64,000 nucleotides of DNA, taken from contig JYOB01000010.1 of NCBI GenBank assembly GCA_000955795.1, forward strand, positions 728,590 to 792,589, read 5' to 3'. Positions 26,111 through 35,475 of this stretch are shown here, piece after piece. The notes below the pieces were generated by a model that saw only the letters and a program-made list of their open reading frames with translations, was not told where the DNA came from and ran no database searches. A program made the translations under genes and the position numbers. The first letter of the stretch is position 1, and each line of letters begins with the position of its first letter. This DNA comes from Burkholderiaceae bacterium 26 (GTDB taxonomy: Bacteria; Pseudomonadota; Gammaproteobacteria; Burkholderiales; Burkholderiaceae).

Positions 26111-27427
26111 TTACAGCGTCGGCAAGACCAGGGACGCCACCGCCTCCACCGTGCGCGCCGTTGCGCCGCCGTGTGTGGCGGCAAAGGCCAGCGCGGCGCG
26201 CGATGCGGCTTCGCGCGCATCGGCATCCGACAGCCAAGCGTCGATCACACCTATCACCGCAGCAGCGTCCTGCACCTGCTTGCAGGCACCCGCGGCCACT
26301 GCATCCCGTGTCGCCTGGGCAAAGTTGAATGTGTGCGGACCGATGACCACGGGCGTACCGACTGCGCAGGCCTCGATCAAATTCTGCCCGCCAAGCGGAA
26401 GCAAGCTGCCCCCGATAAACGCCACTTCCCCGGCCGCGTAATACAACGCCATCTCGCCCATTGAGTCCCCGAGCAGGACGTCTGCATCTGCAAGTGCATT
26501 GGCGTCCGCAACGCCAGCCGCAGACACCGACAGTGCGCTGCGACGCACGACGCGCAAACCTGCACGTTCGGCCGCCTGGGCGACTTCATCAAAACGCTGG
26601 GGATGACGCGGCACGAGAATCAGCAAGGCATGCCGGCGCCCCACATGCTGCGCGCGGTACGCTTGCCAAGCGTCTACCAGCAACGCCTCTTCGCCCTCAC
26701 GCGTGCTGGCCGCCACCCATGCCGATCGGCCACGTAGCGCATCCTGCAGCACGCGGCCGGCCATGATCTGGTCCACATGCGGCGTGATGTCGAACTTCAG
26801 ATTGCCGGTTACGCGCACGCGCGGCACGCCGAGGGAGCGGTAGCGATCAGCATCGTCAGGCGTCTGCGCCAGCACTGCGGCCAGTTGCGCGTACGTCTGG
26901 CGCGCTGCATCGCCAAGGCGTGCGGTACGCCGGTGGCTGCGGGCAGACAGGCGTCCGTTGACGAGCACCATCGGCACGCCAGCGGCATAGGCGCGTTCGA
27001 TCAGCACCGGCCAGATCTCGGTCTCCATCAGCAAGCCAAGGCGCGGCTGGAAATGGCGCAGGAACCGGTCGACCGCACTCGGCAAGTCGTACGGCAGGTA
27101 GGCCTGGATGACGCGGCCGTTGCGTTGCGCCGCAAATTCGGCGCCGGTGCGGCGGCCCGTGGGCGTCATGTGGGTCAGCAGGACCGCGTGGTGGGGAAAG
27201 CGCGCGAGCAGCGCGTCGATGAGCGGCTGCGCGGCGCGCGTCTCACCAACGGATACGGCATGAACCCACAGCAACGGACGATCCGGATTCGGGCGTGGCG
27301 GATAGAAGCCAAGCCGCTCGCCCACGTGCTGGCGATAACCGGGCTCCTTGCGGCCCCGCCACCACAGGCGCAGCAGCGCGAACGGCAGCGCGATGCGCCA
27401 CAACCAGCGATACAGAATACGCAGCAT
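26111..27427 (-). CDS. waaA: 3-deoxy-D-manno-octulosonic acid (Kdo) transferase
   Basis: WaaA adds Kdo to lipid A precursors at the inner membrane. The 438 residues start with a membrane-associated segment (YRWLWRIALPFALLRLWWRG) and the basic ERLG region. HAVSVGETRAAQPLIDALL contains the catalytic Glu, METEIWPVLI is the typical domain-boundary motif and GGQNLIEACAVGTPVVIGP is the CMP-Kdo site. Its start overlaps the stop of waaC by one base (TGATG), so both are translated together. Together with uppP and the O-antigen genes it marks this part of the chromosome as an envelope region. Confidence 0.93.
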   Translation of the reverse strand: MLRILYRWLWRIALPFALLRLWWRGRKEPGYRQHVGERLGFYPPRPNPDRPLLWVHAVSVGETRAAQPLIDALLARFPHHAVLLTHMTPTGRRTGAEFAAQRNGRVIQAYLPYDLPSAVDRFLRHFQPRLGLLMETEIWPVLIERAYAAGVPMVLVNGRLSARSHRRTARLGDAARQTYAQLAAVLAQTPDDADRYRSLGVPRVRVTGNLKFDITPHVDQIMAGRVLQDALRGRSAWVAASTREGEEALLVDAWQAYRAQHVGRRHALLILVPRHPQRFDEVAQAAERAGLRVVRRSALSVSAAGVADANALADADVLLGDSMGEMALYYAAGEVAFIGGSLLPLGGQNLIEACAVGTPVVIGPHTFNFAQATRDAVAAGACKQVQDAAAVIGVIDAWLSDADAREAASRAALAFAATHGGATARTVEAVASLVLPTL

Positions 27428-28425
27428 CAGAGCACACCCAGCGCACGCAGCGCATCAAGCGCTTGCGCGCTGGTGGGATGGGCCTCGGCGCTGCCGAGGT
27501 CGTGCACATTGGGCGTCCAATAACCGCCCGTGCGCCACGACGTGGTGAAGTTGTAGAGCGCCACCGTCGGCTTGCACAGCGCTGCAGCAATGTGTACAAG
27601 ACCGGTGTCTACACCTACCACCGCAGTCGCCTGATCAAGAAACGCCGTCACATCCGGCAGCGACATGCGCGGCGGAATCACCACGCGCCCCACCATTCCC
27701 GGCGCTGCAGCGACGATGGCTTCGCGGATGGATTCACTCGTGCGCCGCTCGGACTCGCTTCCCCACGGCAGGGCGATGGCGTAGTCACGCGCCAGCAACT
27801 CACGTGCGACATCAACCCACGCCGTCTGCGGCCACCCCTTGTCGGCACGCGAAGTCGCATGCACCAGCGCCACGTACGGACGCGGAAGTTTGAACGGCAA
27901 GTCGGCCGGCGGCTGCAAACCGAAATCGATGGTATCGGGCAGCTCGTAACCGAGTGCCTCCGCCACCATGCGGCGCGAGCGCTCAACCACGTGCACGCGC
28001 GGCTCCATCTCAACCTTGCGTTGATAGAAGAGCTTGGCGAGCGGTTCGTAACCGGCACCGTCCGTGCGATTGCCAAGTCCGGCAACAAACCCGTTCGGCG
28101 CCAATTTGGCCTGCGCGGCAATCAGCGCGGTCTTGATGAGCCCCTGCGTGTCAAGCACCGCGTCATACGACTTGGCACGCAACGCGCGACGGAACGCCGC
28201 CATCTCGGACCACGTTTTCCCGGAACCAAGCGACTTGCGCCAACGCCGCAGCGCAAACGGAATCACACCCTGCACGCCGCGCACGATGCGGACAATACCC
28301 GCGAAGCCTTCTTCAACCACCCAGTCGATCTCGGCATCCGGATAGGCCCGCAGAATATCGGCCACGACCGGCGTGCAATGCACCACATCGCCAAGCGACG
28401 ATACCTTGACGATCAGCACACGCAT
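27427..28425 (-). CDS. waaC: LPS heptosyltransferase I
   Basis: 332 residues of a GT9 heptosyltransferase: MRVLIVKVSSLGDVVHCTPVVADI at the N-terminus, DWVVEEGFAGI, then VALVHATSRADKGWPQTAWVDVARELL and the ADP-heptose site VIPPRMSLPDVTAFLDQATAVVGVDTGLVHIAAALCKPTVALY. It attaches the first heptose to Kdo in the inner core. It lies directly upstream of waaA (overlapping) and 43 bases after the mutase gene on the same strand. Confidence 0.93.
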   Translation of the reverse strand: MRVLIVKVSSLGDVVHCTPVVADILRAYPDAEIDWVVEEGFAGIVRIVRGVQGVIPFALRRWRKSLGSGKTWSEMAAFRRALRAKSYDAVLDTQGLIKTALIAAQAKLAPNGFVAGLGNRTDGAGYEPLAKLFYQRKVEMEPRVHVVERSRRMVAEALGYELPDTIDFGLQPPADLPFKLPRPYVALVHATSRADKGWPQTAWVDVARELLARDYAIALPWGSESERRTSESIREAIVAAAPGMVGRVVIPPRMSLPDVTAFLDQATAVVGVDTGLVHIAAALCKPTVALYNFTTSWRTGGYWTPNVHDLGSAEAHPTSAQALDALRALGVL

Positions 28426-28468
28426 GCCGTCACCCTTTCCCCCAACTTCATGAGCGCGGACCGTGCGA

Positions 28469-29857
28469 TCAGAACGGCAGTTGCGCGTCCGGCTTCTCGG
28501 CCAGGATCACGCGGCGGAATTCGCCCTGGATACGCGCCATCGCGGCATCGTTGTCGGCTTCGAAACGCATTACCACCACCGGCGTGGTGTTGGACGGGCG
28601 CGCCAAGCCAAAGCCATCTTCGTATTCCACGCGCACGCCATCAATGCGATTGACTTCCTTCGCGCCTGCAAACGTGGCGTTGGCCTTGATCTTGTCGAGC
28701 AGCTCAAAGGACTCACCCTCGGCACACTTCAGTTGCAGCTCAGGCGTGCAGTGCGAATTCGGCAGCGCGTTGAGCGTGGCGCTCGGATCCGCCAAGCGCG
28801 AGACGATCTCCAGCAGGCGCGCGCCCGTGTAAAGCCCATCGTCAAAGCCGTACCAGCGGTCCTTGAAGAAGATGTGACCGCTCATCTCGCCGGCCAGCGG
28901 TGCGCCCGTTTCCTTCAGCTTGGCCTTGACCAGCGAATGGCCGGTCTTCCACATCGTCGCCTTGCCGCCGTGCTCACGAATAAACGGCGCCAGCTTGCCC
29001 GTGCACTTCACATCGAAGATGATCTCGCCGCCCGGGTTGCGCGACAGGACTTCCTGCGCGAAAAGCATCAACTGGCGGTCAGGGAAGATGACTTGGCCGT
29101 CCTTGGTCACCACGCCCAAGCGGTCGCCATCGCCGTCGAAGGCGAGGCCAAGTTCGCAGTCGGTCGTTTGCAGCGTGCGCACGAGGTCCTGCAGGTTCTC
29201 GACGTGGGCCGGGTCCGGATGGTGGTTCGGGAAATGGCCATCCACCTCGCAGAACAGCTCCGTCACCTCGCAACCCATCGCGCGGAACAGCTCTGGCGCA
29301 AAAGCACCTGCCACGCCGTTACCACAGTCCACCGCAATCTTCATCGGGCGGCTCAGCTTGACGTCCGAGACGATTCGGTCGATGTACTGTTGGCGGATAT
29401 CCACTTGAACGTAGTCGCCTGCGCCCTCAGTGAAATCACTCTGCTCGATGCGCGTGCGCAGCGCTTGGATTTGGTCGCCATAGATGGCCTGGCCTGCGAG
29501 CACCATCTTGAAGCCGTTGTAGTCCGGCGGATTGTGGCTGCCCGTGACCATCACGCCCGACGTGGCGCGACGCCCGGCCAGTTCGATGTTCGTGCCGAAG
29601 TAGACCATCGGCGTGGCCACGAGGCCGAGATCGATCACATCGACGCCGCTTGCGCGCAGGCCGTCTGCCAGCGCTGCCAGCAGCTCAGGGCCGGACAGGC
29701 GACCGTCGCGGCCGATAACGACGGCGGATTCGCCCTTGGCGCGCGCTGCGGAGCCGAAGGCACGGCCGATCAGGCGTGCGATGTCAGCATCGACGGTTTT
29801 CCCGACGATGCCGCGGATGTCGTAGGCTTTGAAGATGGTGGGGTTGGTAGGTTGCAT
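28469..29857 (-). CDS. manB: Phosphomannomutase/phosphoglucomutase
   Basis: 462 residues of the AlgC/PMM-PGM type. Visible are FKAYDIRGIVG at the N-terminus, the phosphoserine loop VMVTGSHNPPDYNG (Ser107), the metal loop AFDGDGDRLG, the sugar loop GEMSGH and the C-terminal phosphate site near RFEADND. It supplies mannose 1-phosphate for ManC (GDP-D-rhamnose branch at 47-52 kb) and possibly glucose 1-phosphate for dTDP-L-rhamnose. It is the first gene of the minus-strand waaC-waaA transcript. The 201-base gap to wzz carries no gene I can support. Confidence 0.9.
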   Translation of the reverse strand: MQPTNPTIFKAYDIRGIVGKTVDADIARLIGRAFGSAARAKGESAVVIGRDGRLSGPELLAALADGLRASGVDVIDLGLVATPMVYFGTNIELAGRRATSGVMVTGSHNPPDYNGFKMVLAGQAIYGDQIQALRTRIEQSDFTEGAGDYVQVDIRQQYIDRIVSDVKLSRPMKIAVDCGNGVAGAFAPELFRAMGCEVTELFCEVDGHFPNHHPDPAHVENLQDLVRTLQTTDCELGLAFDGDGDRLGVVTKDGQVIFPDRQLMLFAQEVLSRNPGGEIIFDVKCTGKLAPFIREHGGKATMWKTGHSLVKAKLKETGAPLAGEMSGHIFFKDRWYGFDDGLYTGARLLEIVSRLADPSATLNALPNSHCTPELQLKCAEGESFELLDKIKANATFAGAKEVNRIDGVRVEYEDGFGLARPSNTTPVVVMRFEADNDAAMARIQGEFRRVILAEKPDAQLPF

Positions 29858-30058
29858 AAACCATACGGATTTAGGTCACAGCCGACATTGTAAGCGCTGG
29901 TGAAAAAGTGTCTGCCAGCGTCCCTCTGACGATAAGATCGGATGACGCAGCGACAATCACAGTACCAAGCGCCTTGGCAAGCACATCTTCCAAAAAAAGA
30001 GGGCCGCCAGACGTTACAATGTCAACTCTTGTAAATCAGTCCACCTTTTTCATCCAAC

Positions 30059-30910
30059 ATGACCGTAACGCATCTGGAAGACCAACCATCCATTGCAAAT
30101 GTGACTCGAGTGCTACGGGAATCGGCCAGATGGGTTTTGTTGATAGGTGTAGTTGGCGCAGTTGCCGGGCTAGTTGCTTCGATCATGGTTCCGCCACGAT
30201 GGACAGCCAAGGTGACAGTGCAGATCGGTCAGGTCGCCATGGCCAATGCCAATGGAACTCCTGCGAAGTTGACGCTTGAAAATCAATTGACAGCAGCTGA
30301 GCGTGTCAATCAGCCCAACTTTCGCCTTAACGTCATCAAAGCACTAGGACTTCCCGAGCCGGATACGGGCAGCAAGAAAGCTGACTTGGCCTTTGACTCC
30401 CTACGTGCGGCGGCAGAGCGTAGCCCCGATCTGGTTACGCTGCAGGCATCGAGCTACTCGAAAGAAGAGGCGCTTGAGATCGTCGACGCCGCGTTCAAGG
30501 GCCTTTCCACGACACATCGCAAACTCTTTGAACAATCGACAGAAGTCACACAGCAGGAGTTGACGCGAGCGCAGGACAACCTGTCCGCTGCGGATACCGA
30601 ATATCGCAACGCGACGAACGCACTCAAATCAGGTTTAACCGCAAATGCAGCAGGAGCACGCGATGTATTGGTTTCAAATACCGTATCGCTTCTCCGAGCA
30701 CAGGTAAGCGATCTGCGTCAACAGGTCAATGCATACAGAGACGCCCTGTCTCCTGTGCAGAGCTATCCGACACGCGCAGTCGCACCCGCCTATGTCCCAG
30801 AACGGCCCAGCACCCCCAGCAGGACTGTCTGGGTGCTGGGGGGCGTGATTATCGGCCTTCTGATTGGCGCTGCATTTGCTCTGCTGCGGGACGCGCTAAA
30901 AGGCGCTTAA
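30059..30910 (+). CDS. wzz: Wzz-type chain length determinant protein
   Basis: 283 residues with two membrane segments (about 25-45 and 256-278) around a periplasmic, partly coiled-coil domain (ELTRAQDNLSAADTEYRNATNALK). The second helix is preceded by a proline-rich stretch (PERPSTPSRT), as in polysaccharide co-polymerases. Wzz sets the modal length of O-antigen made by Wzy. It lacks a C-terminal kinase domain. It is the only plus-strand gene of the polysaccharide region, convergent with wbpM, and so has its own promoter. A TACAAT box at 30015-30020 is a weak candidate. Confidence 0.85.
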   Translation: MTVTHLEDQPSIANVTRVLRESARWVLLIGVVGAVAGLVASIMVPPRWTAKVTVQIGQVAMANANGTPAKLTLENQLTAAERVNQPNFRLNVIKALGLPEPDTGSKKADLAFDSLRAAAERSPDLVTLQASSYSKEEALEIVDAAFKGLSTTHRKLFEQSTEVTQQELTRAQDNLSAADTEYRNATNALKSGLTANAAGARDVLVSNTVSLLRAQVSDLRQQVNAYRDALSPVQSYPTRAVAPAYVPERPSTPSRTVWVLGGVIIGLLIGAAFALLRDALKGA

Positions 30911-31024
30911 AGAGGATTCGGGGCGGCCGTTGGACCCGATCTTGCATGAGTGTGGACAGGGTTCGTAATACCACGAAACGCCATTGCTGAAGCTCAGTTA
31001 ATGGCGCTTCATCCTCCGCATAAT

Positions 31025-32983
31025 TCAGGCAGCGGCTTGGCCAGATGAAATCGAAACGACCTGCGGCGTTTGCGGTCCATAACCGTGAACGTATCCACGT
31101 AGGATTTCCTTGATCAGCCTCTCATCACTTCGCATCGCTGCATCCCTCATCTGGCACAGAACGGGCGCAAAACGCGGCCACGGCACGTAATCCTCTCGTG
31201 CCTTCATGATGCGTTCATGGAACGTTCCTTCAGGGTTGTCGCCAATCAGCAGTTCCTCGTAAAGTTTTTCGCCAGGTCGCAAGCCGGTGATCTTGATAGC
31301 GATGTCGCCATTTGGATGGCTATCGTCCCGAAGGGATAGACCTGACAACTGCACCATGCGACGTGCCAAATCCATGATCCTCACGGGTTGGCCCATATCA
31401 AGTACGAACACCTCTCCGCCCTGCGCCATGGCGCCTGCCTGCAGCACCAACTGAGCAGCCTCCGGAATCGTCATGAAATAACGGGTGACTTCCGGGTGCG
31501 TTACCGTCAAAGGACCACCCTCCAGCAACTGCCGGCGAAACAACGGCACCACGCTACCACTGCTTCCAAGTACATTGCCGAAACGCACCATGGCAAACAC
31601 AGTCTTATTAGGGACAGTCGACTGTGGTGCTCCGTTCAGCAGTCCGAAATCAATCGACTCAGCCGCCGCAAGTGCTTGTAGCACGAGTTCGGCCATGCGC
31701 TTTGTGGCGCCCATGACGTTGGTGGGCCGCACAGCTTTATCCGTTGAAACCAAGACGAAATACTCAGCAGCGCTTTCCATAGCCGCACGCGCCATGTTGA
31801 GCGTGCCAAACACGTTGTTGAGCACACCTTCCGAAGGATTGCACTCCACAAGCGGCACATGTTTGTACGCCGCTGCATGATAAACGGTCGCTGGTCGATG
31901 AGCTTGGCAGATTTCCCTCAGGCGCTCCAGATTTGCCACGCTTGCCAAGAGCGGGACAATTTCCACTGAAAGTCGATTCTCAACACACAAGCCTTCCAGC
32001 TCGCGGTGAATCGAATACAGCCCAAACTCGTTGTGCTCGACCAAAACCAGCTTCCGCGGGCGCTCCAGCACAATCTGACGGCAGAGTTCACTGCCGATAC
32101 TGCCACCGGCCCCAGTAACAAGGACGGTCTTGTGGCTCAGGTTGCGAGCAAGCAACTCCTCGTCGGGCGGCACCGGCGCGCGCCCCAAGAGGTCTTCTAC
32201 ATCCAACTCTTGGAAGTCGCGCACCGTCACCTTCCCCGACGCAAGATCGACGAGCCCAGGCAGCGTGCGCACATGGACGGGAAGTTCCCGTAGCTTGGCG
32301 ATAATAGCGTTTCGACGAGCACGTCCAAGCGATGGAGCTGCCAGCAGTATGTCCGTAACGCCCATGCGCTCAACGGCCTCTGCAACCTCATCATGCCCGA
32401 TGATGTCCAGACCGTTGATGGTACGGCCAATCTTGGCAGGATCGTCATCAATGAAACCGAGCAGCACAAACTCGCGCGTCACACTCAGGGCTGACGCCGT
32501 TTGGGCTCCCGCCTCGCCTGCCCCATAGATCATCAATCGACCCATCCCGTGATAGGACTTGCCCGATTGTCCGGCAAGCCAGAACCGAGCCATTGCCCGG
32601 CTCGTACCGACGAGCAAGAGAAACAGCATCGGTTGAATCAAGCCGACACTGCGCGGCACTCCATCCCATTTAAACAGGATAATCGCCATGAAAAACAACG
32701 CCCCGTAAAGGCCCACTGCCTTTGCCGTGGTGGCCAGAGCGGCCATGCCGGTATAGCGAAAGATGGCGCGATACAACCCAAAACGTACAAACAATGGAAA
32801 TGCCAACAACGGCGCGAGCAGGTACACATACTTTTGCTGCATCTGCGGCAAGCCTGCCTGATCAATCCGCAAGTAGAAGGCAATCCATACCGCAATCAGC
32901 GACAGCAACAGGTCTAGCACGACAACCACAAAACGCTTGGTCGGTCGCGATAGCTCGAGTAGCGGGCTCATTAGCTTGTTCAC
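31025..32983 (-). CDS. wbpM: Membrane-bound UDP-GlcNAc 4,6-dehydratase, WbpM/PglF (CapD) family
   Basis: 652 residues: four N-terminal membrane segments within about residues 18-126, a first Rossmann-like domain (LMIYGAGEAGAQTA), then the catalytic extended SDR domain with TGAGGSIGSELCRQ (290-303). The usual Ser-Tyr-Lys triad is replaced by Ser413, Met424 and Lys428 with Thr-Asp-Lys at 414-416, the pattern of WbpM and PglF. It converts UDP-GlcNAc to the 4-keto-6-deoxy sugar. I use GTG 32983, which gives a four-base GTGA overlap with the aminotransferase gene; ATG 32971 is the alternative. It is the last gene of the cluster. Confidence 0.9.
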   Translation of the reverse strand: MNKLMSPLLELSRPTKRFVVVVLDLLLSLIAVWIAFYLRIDQAGLPQMQQKYVYLLAPLLAFPLFVRFGLYRAIFRYTGMAALATTAKAVGLYGALFFMAIILFKWDGVPRSVGLIQPMLFLLLVGTSRAMARFWLAGQSGKSYHGMGRLMIYGAGEAGAQTASALSVTREFVLLGFIDDDPAKIGRTINGLDIIGHDEVAEAVERMGVTDILLAAPSLGRARRNAIIAKLRELPVHVRTLPGLVDLASGKVTVRDFQELDVEDLLGRAPVPPDEELLARNLSHKTVLVTGAGGSIGSELCRQIVLERPRKLVLVEHNEFGLYSIHRELEGLCVENRLSVEIVPLLASVANLERLREICQAHRPATVYHAAAYKHVPLVECNPSEGVLNNVFGTLNMARAAMESAAEYFVLVSTDKAVRPTNVMGATKRMAELVLQALAAAESIDFGLLNGAPQSTVPNKTVFAMVRFGNVLGSSGSVVPLFRRQLLEGGPLTVTHPEVTRYFMTIPEAAQLVLQAGAMAQGGEVFVLDMGQPVRIMDLARRMVQLSGLSLRDDSHPNGDIAIKITGLRPGEKLYEELLIGDNPEGTFHERIMKAREDYVPWPRFAPVLCQMRDAAMRSDERLIKEILRGYVHGYGPQTPQVVSISSGQAAA

Positions 32984-34155
32984 CGGGCCGCCCGCTTCAG
33001 CACATCGTCCACCACCGTGCACGTCTTGGCGATCTCTGCATCCGTCAGCGTCGGATGCACTAGGAACATCACACTGGTCTCGCCCAGCGAACGTGCGACC
33101 GACAACGGAGCATCCGGACGCCACCCTGTGTTGTCGAATGCTTTTTCCAGGTACACCTCGGAACATGAGCCCTGGTAGCAAGGAACGCCTGCCGCGTTGA
33201 TCTCTTCAATAATCCGGTCGCGCGTCCAGCCTTGAGCCAAATATTTGGGTTCGACATAGACATAGCATTTGTAATGCGCATGCACATTCCCTGCCGGGAC
33301 CTCGGGCACACGTACAACAGCATGCTGTCGACAGGTGTCCCAGATGGCCTCTGCGTGTGCCGTGCGACGAGCAGTCCAATCAGACATCCGACCCAGCTGG
33401 ATGCGCCCAATAACAGCCTGCATTTCAAGCATGCGCCAATTGGTACCGAAACTTTCATGCAGCCAGCGGAAGCCAGGCGGATGCTGGCGCTCATAAACTG
33501 CTTCATAGCTCTTGCCATGGTCCTTAAATGACCACATGGCACGCCAGAGCGCCTCATCATTGGTCGTGACCATGCCGCCCTCGCCGCCCGTGGTCATGAT
33601 TTTGTCCTGACAGAAACTCCACGCGCCAACATGACCGATTGAGCCGACGCTGCGGCCGCGATACTGTGTGCCATGCGCCTGAGCACAGTCTTCAATCACC
33701 TTGAAGCCATGCTGGTCAGCTAAGGCCATGATCGGATCCATGTCGCACGGCCACCCGGCAAGATGCACGCAGACCACTGCTTTGGTACGCGGCGTTACGA
33801 CGCGGGCAATGGTCTCGGCCGACAGGTTGCCACTATCCGCCTCGATATCCGCAAATACCGGCGTCGCTCCCGCGTTGACCACAGATGAAATGCTGGCAAT
33901 AAACGTGCGGGGCGTCACAACAACTTCATCGCCGGAACCGATGTTCAGTGCCTTCAGCGCAACGTCGAGCGCGAGCGTGCCATTGGCCAATGCAACGGCA
34001 TAGCGCGTGCCTGTCCACTGCGCGAATTCTTTCTCGAACTCACGGCACTCCGTGCCCGTCCAGTAGTTGACCTTATTGGACATAAGCACACGGTGAACAG
34101 CATCGGCTTCTTCAGTGGTGAAGGATGGCCACGGAGAAAAAGGGGTATTTAGCAT
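32980..34155 (-). CDS. DegT/DnrJ/EryC1/StrS sugar aminotransferase (PglE-like)
   Basis: 391 residues of a PLP-dependent nucleotide-sugar aminotransferase: VALANGTLALDVALKALNIGSGDEV, VIEDCAQAHG (Asp156) and the PLP lysine in FCQDKIMTTGGEGGM (Lys185). Placed between WbpM and a PglD-like acetyltransferase it should aminate the 4-keto sugar, giving UDP-4-amino-4,6-dideoxy-GlcNAc in the bacillosamine route. Start ATG 34155 (MLNTPFSPWPSFT) fits the family; the frame extends 14 codons further. Its stop overlaps the wbpM start. Confidence 0.88.
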   Translation of the reverse strand: MLNTPFSPWPSFTTEEADAVHRVLMSNKVNYWTGTECREFEKEFAQWTGTRYAVALANGTLALDVALKALNIGSGDEVVVTPRTFIASISSVVNAGATPVFADIEADSGNLSAETIARVVTPRTKAVVCVHLAGWPCDMDPIMALADQHGFKVIEDCAQAHGTQYRGRSVGSIGHVGAWSFCQDKIMTTGGEGGMVTTNDEALWRAMWSFKDHGKSYEAVYERQHPPGFRWLHESFGTNWRMLEMQAVIGRIQLGRMSDWTARRTAHAEAIWDTCRQHAVVRVPEVPAGNVHAHYKCYVYVEPKYLAQGWTRDRIIEEINAAGVPCYQGSCSEVYLEKAFDNTGWRPDAPLSVARSLGETSVMFLVHPTLTDAEIAKTCTVVDDVLKRAAR

Positions 34156-34197
34156 AAGTACGTCAACAATCGATTGTTCACATAACAGGTGCGACAC

Positions 34198-34824
34198 TCA
34201 GGCGTTCGAAATCGGCTTGGCAGGACAGCCAACAACGGTCGATCCATCCACCACAGCACTTACCACGACTGCACCCGCACCCACCAGCGCGTGCGACCCA
34301 ATGCGGGTGCCCTGACGCACTGCTGCGCCCACACCCACCCAACTGAAATCGCCGACGGTCACGTTGCCCGACAGGTGGGCTCCCGGACTGATATGTACGC
34401 CTTTCCCGAGCATGCAGTCGTGGTCAATGGTTGCTCCCGTGTTGACAATAGCCGCCTCTCCAACGACAGCGTCCGCATTGACCACTGCGTTAGCCATGAC
34501 AACAGAGCCTGGACCAAGACGTGCACATGGGCTGACATAGGCACGCGGGTGCACTACCGTGGCGATGATTCCATCGGCCTCTTGCAGACTGCGCTGTTTT
34601 TGCCAACGAACCTCGCAATTCCCGATGGACACCATCACGCCATCGAACTCATGAACGCGAGCAAGCAACGCTGCCGTATCGCCGACAACGGGCCAATGGC
34701 CGTTTTGTTCAACGTTGGGCCACGCGTCATCAAAAAACTCGACTTCCTGCCAACCCGCCGCGATTGCAGCATCGGCAACAACTTTGCCATGGCCACTGGC
34801 ACCAAGTAGTGCGAGTCGCTTCAT
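34198..34824 (-). CDS. PglD/NeuD-type sugar N-acetyltransferase (left-handed beta-helix)
   Basis: 208 residues. The N-terminal Rossmann-like part (KRLALLGASGHGKVVADAA) binds the nucleotide sugar. The C-terminal hexapeptide-repeat helix (from about residue 90: VHPRAYVSPCARLGPGSVVM onward) binds acetyl-CoA. His135 in NTGATIDHDCMLG matches the catalytic His of PglD. It should N-acetylate the 4-amino sugar to UDP-N,N'-diacetylbacillosamine. It shares a four-base ATGA overlap with the sugar-phosphate transferase gene upstream. Confidence 0.88.
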   Translation of the reverse strand: MKRLALLGASGHGKVVADAAIAAGWQEVEFFDDAWPNVEQNGHWPVVGDTAALLARVHEFDGVMVSIGNCEVRWQKQRSLQEADGIIATVVHPRAYVSPCARLGPGSVVMANAVVNADAVVGEAAIVNTGATIDHDCMLGKGVHISPGAHLSGNVTVGDFSWVGVGAAVRQGTRIGSHALVGAGAVVVSAVVDGSTVVGCPAKPISNA

Positions 34825-35414
34825 GGCTTGTTTCCCGTGAACTTCGACATGGTAGCCTCTCCGTCAGCACTGATGCCTTCGCGCACAAGTACCTTTCGCA
34901 CGGTCAGCCACAGGATCTTGATGTCAAGCCACAGCGAGTTGTTGTCGACATACCAGACATCCAACCGAAATTTGTCTTCCCAGCTCAGCGCATTACGGCC
35001 GTTGACCTGAGCCCAACCCGTCACACCTGGACGAACTTCATGGCGCCTAGCCTGCTCAGCAGAGTACAGCGGCAGGTATTCCATGAGCAGAGGTCTTGGT
35101 CCTACAAGGCTCATATCACCGCGGACCACGTTCCATAGTTCGGGCAATTCATCCAGGCTCGTCGAACGCAGGAATCCACCAAACGGTGTCAACCGCTCCG
35201 CATCAGGGAGCAATTGACCATCGGCCCCACGTGCGTCCGTCATGGTGCGGAATTTCACCATCTCGAAAGGCTCGCCGTGCAGACCTGGCCGACGCTGGCG
35301 GAAAAACACCGGGCTGCCCAGCTTGCGGCGAATGGCCCAGACCAACAGCAGAAATGGAATCGACAGGGTCACCAGTGCAAGAGTGGCGAGCAGGAAATCA
35401 AAAATGCGTTTCAT
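34821..35414 (-). CDS. PglC-type monotopic phosphoglycosyl transferase (initiating sugar transferase)
   Basis: 197 residues, close to the minimal catalytic PglC size. A single N-terminal re-entrant hydrophobic helix (FDFLLATLALVTLSIPFLLLVWA) is followed by FRQRRPGLHGEPFEMVKFRTM, the catalytic Asp-Glu in TSLDELPELWNVVRGDMSLVGPRPL and the GVTGWAQVNGRN motif. It transfers a sugar phosphate, here most likely diacetylbacillosamine phosphate, to undecaprenyl phosphate. It thereby starts the repeat unit. It has none of the extra membrane helices of WbaP/WcaJ. Confidence 0.9.
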   Translation of the reverse strand: MKRIFDFLLATLALVTLSIPFLLLVWAIRRKLGSPVFFRQRRPGLHGEPFEMVKFRTMTDARGADGQLLPDAERLTPFGGFLRSTSLDELPELWNVVRGDMSLVGPRPLLMEYLPLYSAEQARRHEVRPGVTGWAQVNGRNALSWEDKFRLDVWYVDNNSLWLDIKILWLTVRKVLVREGISADGEATMSKFTGNKP

Positions 35415-35475
35415 CAGTTACGTTTGCGGTTTGTCGGGGTACAGCGTCGGTCGGACGACAATCTGCGTTCGGCAT

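Noticed and set aside
28463-29893. Long plus-strand frame opposite the phosphomannomutase gene
   Set aside because: Antisense shadow; no recognisable domain.
30979-31006. Terminator between wzz and wbpM
   Set aside because: CGCCATT and AATGGCG can pair over a 14-base loop but no T-run follows on either strand.
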